15,166 nt of DNA. Origin: an uncultured Acinetobacter sp. (GTDB lineage Bacteria > Pseudomonadota > Gammaproteobacteria > Pseudomonadales > Moraxellaceae). A program made the position numbers and the translations under genes. The stretch covers positions 1 to 15,166 of the forward strand of contig NZ_CALUDM010000087.1 of assembly GCF_943914805.1 (NCBI RefSeq), given 5' to 3'. Below, piece after piece: positions 13,507 to 15,166 of this stretch. The notes beneath the pieces were generated by a model that did not search any database, was not told the DNA's origin, and saw nothing but the letters and a program-made list of their open reading frames with translations. Every line of letters begins with the position of its first letter. Within the stretch, counting starts at the first letter, position 1.

Positions 13507-14091
13507 TTATGCATAAATATCTAAAAAGTTTTTAAAGATTTGGTGGCCATGCTGGCTCAGAATCGATTCAGGGTGAAATTGCACACCTTCAATAGGTAGT
13601 GTCTTATGTTTTACACCCATAATTTCTTCCATTGAGCCATCAGCTTCATTGGTCCAGCAAGTCACTTCAAGACATTCAGGAACAGTCGCTTGATCAATCA
13701 CAAGAGAGTGATAGCGAGTCGCTGAAAATGGAGAAGGAAGATTGCTGAAAATGCCAGTATCACTGTGGTACATGTTAGATAATCGACCATGCATCACTGT
13801 TTTGGCACGGACAATGTCGCCACCAAAAGCCTGTCCAATCGCTTGATGTCCTAAGCAAACACCGAGCAATGGAATTTTTCCTGCAAAATGTTGAATTGCA
13901 GGGATAGAAATTCCCGCCTCCGAAGGAGAGCAAGGACCAGGCCCAATCACTAAATACTTTGGTTGCCATCGCTCAATATCCTCTAAAGTCACGGCATCAT
14001 TACGGACTACTTTTACTTCTTGGTTTAACTCGCCAAAATATTGGACGATGTTATAAGTAAACGAGTCATAGTTGTCGATCATTAGAAGCAT
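13507..14091 (-). CDS. trpG: Anthranilate synthase glutaminase subunit (TrpG/PabA type)
   Basis: TrpG releases ammonia from glutamine for TrpE, which makes anthranilate from chorismate. The 194-residue class I amidotransferase has all key residues: C79 in LLGVCLGHQAIGQAFGG, and H173 and E175 in GVQFHPESI. The oxyanion-loop region VIGPGPCSPSEAG (48-60) is intact. In Acinetobacter, TrpG is known to be shared with the PabB subunit for 4-aminobenzoate, and no separate pabA is present here. The ATG at 14091 is preceded by GAGG at a rather long spacing; an internal ATG at codon 4 is possible. It is the first gene of trpGDC, and no trpE lies beside it in this window. Confidence 0.96.
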   Translation of the reverse strand: MLLMIDNYDSFTYNIVQYFGELNQEVKVVRNDAVTLEDIERWQPKYLVIGPGPCSPSEAGISIPAIQHFAGKIPLLGVCLGHQAIGQAFGGDIVRAKTVMHGRLSNMYHSDTGIFSNLPSPFSATRYHSLVIDQATVPECLEVTCWTNEADGSMEEIMGVKHKTLPIEGVQFHPESILSQHGHQIFKNFLDIYA

Positions 14092-14405
14092 TTTTAGCTT
14101 AACCTCTGGTTATTTATGCATTTATTTTGTATTTAGGCTTGAGTTTCCTTTATGGTTACCCATTTTTAGCAAAGTAACCTACTTAAAAGGCACAAAATAA
14201 AAAAGCCTGTTAAGTATGGCTATAATATCAGATTCTCGCTTAAATTCTTCGACTTTTTGCTATACAAAAGCGTCGTGTGAACATATATCTAGATTAAAAA
14301 CCGAGAAGTTTGTAAGCATTGTAATGACTGATGTTCCAACGTTGTTCTACATCTGGTTTTGTTATATTTTATAATGAATAAGGATAGAAAAATATGGAGA
14401 AAACG
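14092..14405. other. Divergent region between trpG and the small orphan gene
   Basis: No gene is seen. On the minus strand I find no short leader peptide with tandem Trp codons. A small AGCC/GGCT hairpin followed by TTTTTTATTTT (around 14196-14223, minus strand) could act as a weak terminator in the trpG leader, but the stem is only 4 bp. Candidate trpG promoters are poor; TTGTAT and TTTAAG at 17 bp on the minus strand (about 14267-14239) is the best pair seen. The right end carries the promoter of the orphan gene. Confidence 0.45.
14346..14375 (+). promoter_or_regulatory. Promoter of the small orphan gene
   Basis: TCTACA (14346-14351) and a perfect TATAAT (14370-14375) are spaced by 18 bp. 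Transcription would start near 14382, which trims the upstream AAGGA and favours translation from the ATG at 14406. Confidence 0.5.
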
Positions 14406-14681
14406 ATGCCAATTATTAATGCAACTGATGCAAAACAAAATTCCGAAAATCATCAACCCAAGAAAACACTTGAAACTTTACGTAATGAGATTGCAGCTCA
14501 AATTAAAGCAAGTTCAGATTTAGGATACTTTAGTGCAGGTTATACCATTCCATCGAATGTGAGTGCAGAAGATCAAGAGGCAATATTGGCTGAGTTGAAT
14601 CAAAAGAAATATGCTTTAGATACAACGCCAAATGACAATGGGCTTGATCTGTTTATTAAATGGTTTAAACCAGTCCTATAA
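14406..14681 (+). CDS. Small hypothetical protein, 91 residues
   Basis: I do not recognise the family. The product is soluble, with no signal peptide or membrane segment. It has a polar N-terminus (MPIINATDAKQNSENHQPKK), a helix (TLETLRNEIAAQIKASSDLG, 21-40), then a short beta/alpha part (YFSAGYTIPSNVSAEDQEAILAELNQKKYALDT) ending in LDLFIKW. The pattern helix, strand, helix, final strand ending in I-x-W resembles small phage-derived proteins, which is only an impression. Two starts are possible: ATG 14394 with AAGGA nine bases upstream, and ATG 14406 with GGAG six bases upstream. I prefer the second because of the promoter position. Its own promoter and a strong terminator argue that it is a real expressed gene. 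Confidence 0.78.
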   Translation: MPIINATDAKQNSENHQPKKTLETLRNEIAAQIKASSDLGYFSAGYTIPSNVSAEDQEAILAELNQKKYALDTTPNDNGLDLFIKWFKPVL

Positions 14682-14692
14682 TTTCAATTCAG

Positions 14693-14712
14693 CCTCCTTC
14701 GGGAGGTTTTTT
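14693..14712 (+). terminator. Terminator with UUCG tetraloop
   Basis: CCTCC (14693-14697) and GGAGG (14702-14706) close the very stable C(UUCG)G tetraloop, followed by six T residues. Confidence 0.92.
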
Positions 14713-15166
14713 ATAAAGTGATAGCAAAGCCATGCTGTAAACGTCATCTAATTATGGCCTTTGAGGATGAGCTCTAGCATCTGAAACTCGCTACACCATC
14801 CAAATTGAACACAGCGTAATGTAAATAAAGAACGATAGGGGGGGTATTTAAAGTCTTTCAAAGTATTAATCATTCATTCGATATGGATTGGCGTATGCAT
14901 TACTGCAAAGAAAGCTTTATTATTGATTGTTGATATTTTAAAAATTTGATGACTTTATTAAATATTTTTAAAGATCAGAATAATGTAAAACATTTATATA
15001 AAGTATGGTTATAAAATATATTAGAAGAACTTAACCTAATGATTTTCTATAGTTGAAATACAAGTGTTTTTATATTGATTAAAAAATGAGTTAAGCCTAG
15101 TTTAATATAATGTTTTAAAATAAATATGAGAATGATTTCTATATTCATTTAATTTTCTTTTATATC
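14713..15166. other. Gene-free AT-rich right end
   Basis: No frame of credible length or composition appears on either strand in these 454 bases. The left half has a run of seven G residues (14838-14844), unusual in this AT-rich setting but outside any frame. On the minus strand, around 14740-14840, short frames are broken by stops; if it was ever coding it is now unrecognisable. The right 200 bases look like the upstream region of a gene beyond the window. Confidence 0.5.
15127..15141. promoter_or_regulatory. Weak Fur-box-like site
   Basis: TGAGAAT-G-ATTTCTA matches the 7-1-7 Fur consensus TGATAAT-N-ATTATCA at 10 of 14 positions. Such matches arise by chance in AT-rich DNA, and the possible target gene is outside the window. 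Confidence 0.2.

Noticed and set aside
14092..14345. Trp attenuator or leader peptide upstream of trpG
   Set aside because: No frame with tandem Trp codons, and the only hairpin before a T tract has a 4-bp stem.

Overview
The window is AT-rich gammaproteobacterial chromosome that looks like Acinetobacter. The clues are a divergent pobR/pobA pair with the PobR-type operator, a trpGDC cluster standing apart from other trp genes, and a zapA/6S RNA/ygfB/pepP neighbourhood shared with Pseudomonas. The genus call is an inference from gene order and protein resemblance; no database was searched. Most of the window is ordinary core chromosome. I see no transposase, integrase, CRISPR array, toxin-antitoxin pair or defence operon, and no convincing undescribed system.

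Left part (1-4325): greB (transcript rescue), then a tRNA-Ser(UGA) gene with its own promoter and terminator. After a gene-poor gap come pobR (IclR-type regulator, minus) and pobA (4-hydroxybenzoate hydroxylase, plus). They flank a 137-bp control region holding a palindrome plus a third repeat. Together they turn 4-hydroxybenzoate into protocatechuate, which feeds the beta-ketoadipate pathway. A small orphan lipoprotein gene follows.

Middle part (4580-7897): on the minus strand, a ZapB-like coiled-coil gene, zapA and 6S RNA (ssrS) lie in transcription order. Opposite them are ygfB and pepP. This is a conserved division and growth-phase neighbourhood. The usual ygfA (5-formyltetrahydrofolate cyclo-ligase) gene after ssrS is missing here.

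Right part (7991-15166): a GNAT acetyltransferase faces folE (GTP cyclohydrolase I, first step of folate synthesis) across a shared terminator. An Smr-domain protein and a DUF389 membrane protein are transcribed divergently. The minus-strand operon trpG-trpD-trpC supplies anthranilate synthase glutaminase and the next steps of tryptophan synthesis. A 91-residue orphan protein with a tidy promoter and a UUCG-loop terminator follows, then about 450 bases with no recognisable gene. The end of that stretch carries a weak Fur-box-like site.

Several genes (greB, pepP, smr, DUF389, trpD) have weak or absent Shine-Dalgarno sequences, so some start codons rest on family alignment rather than on the ribosome binding site.
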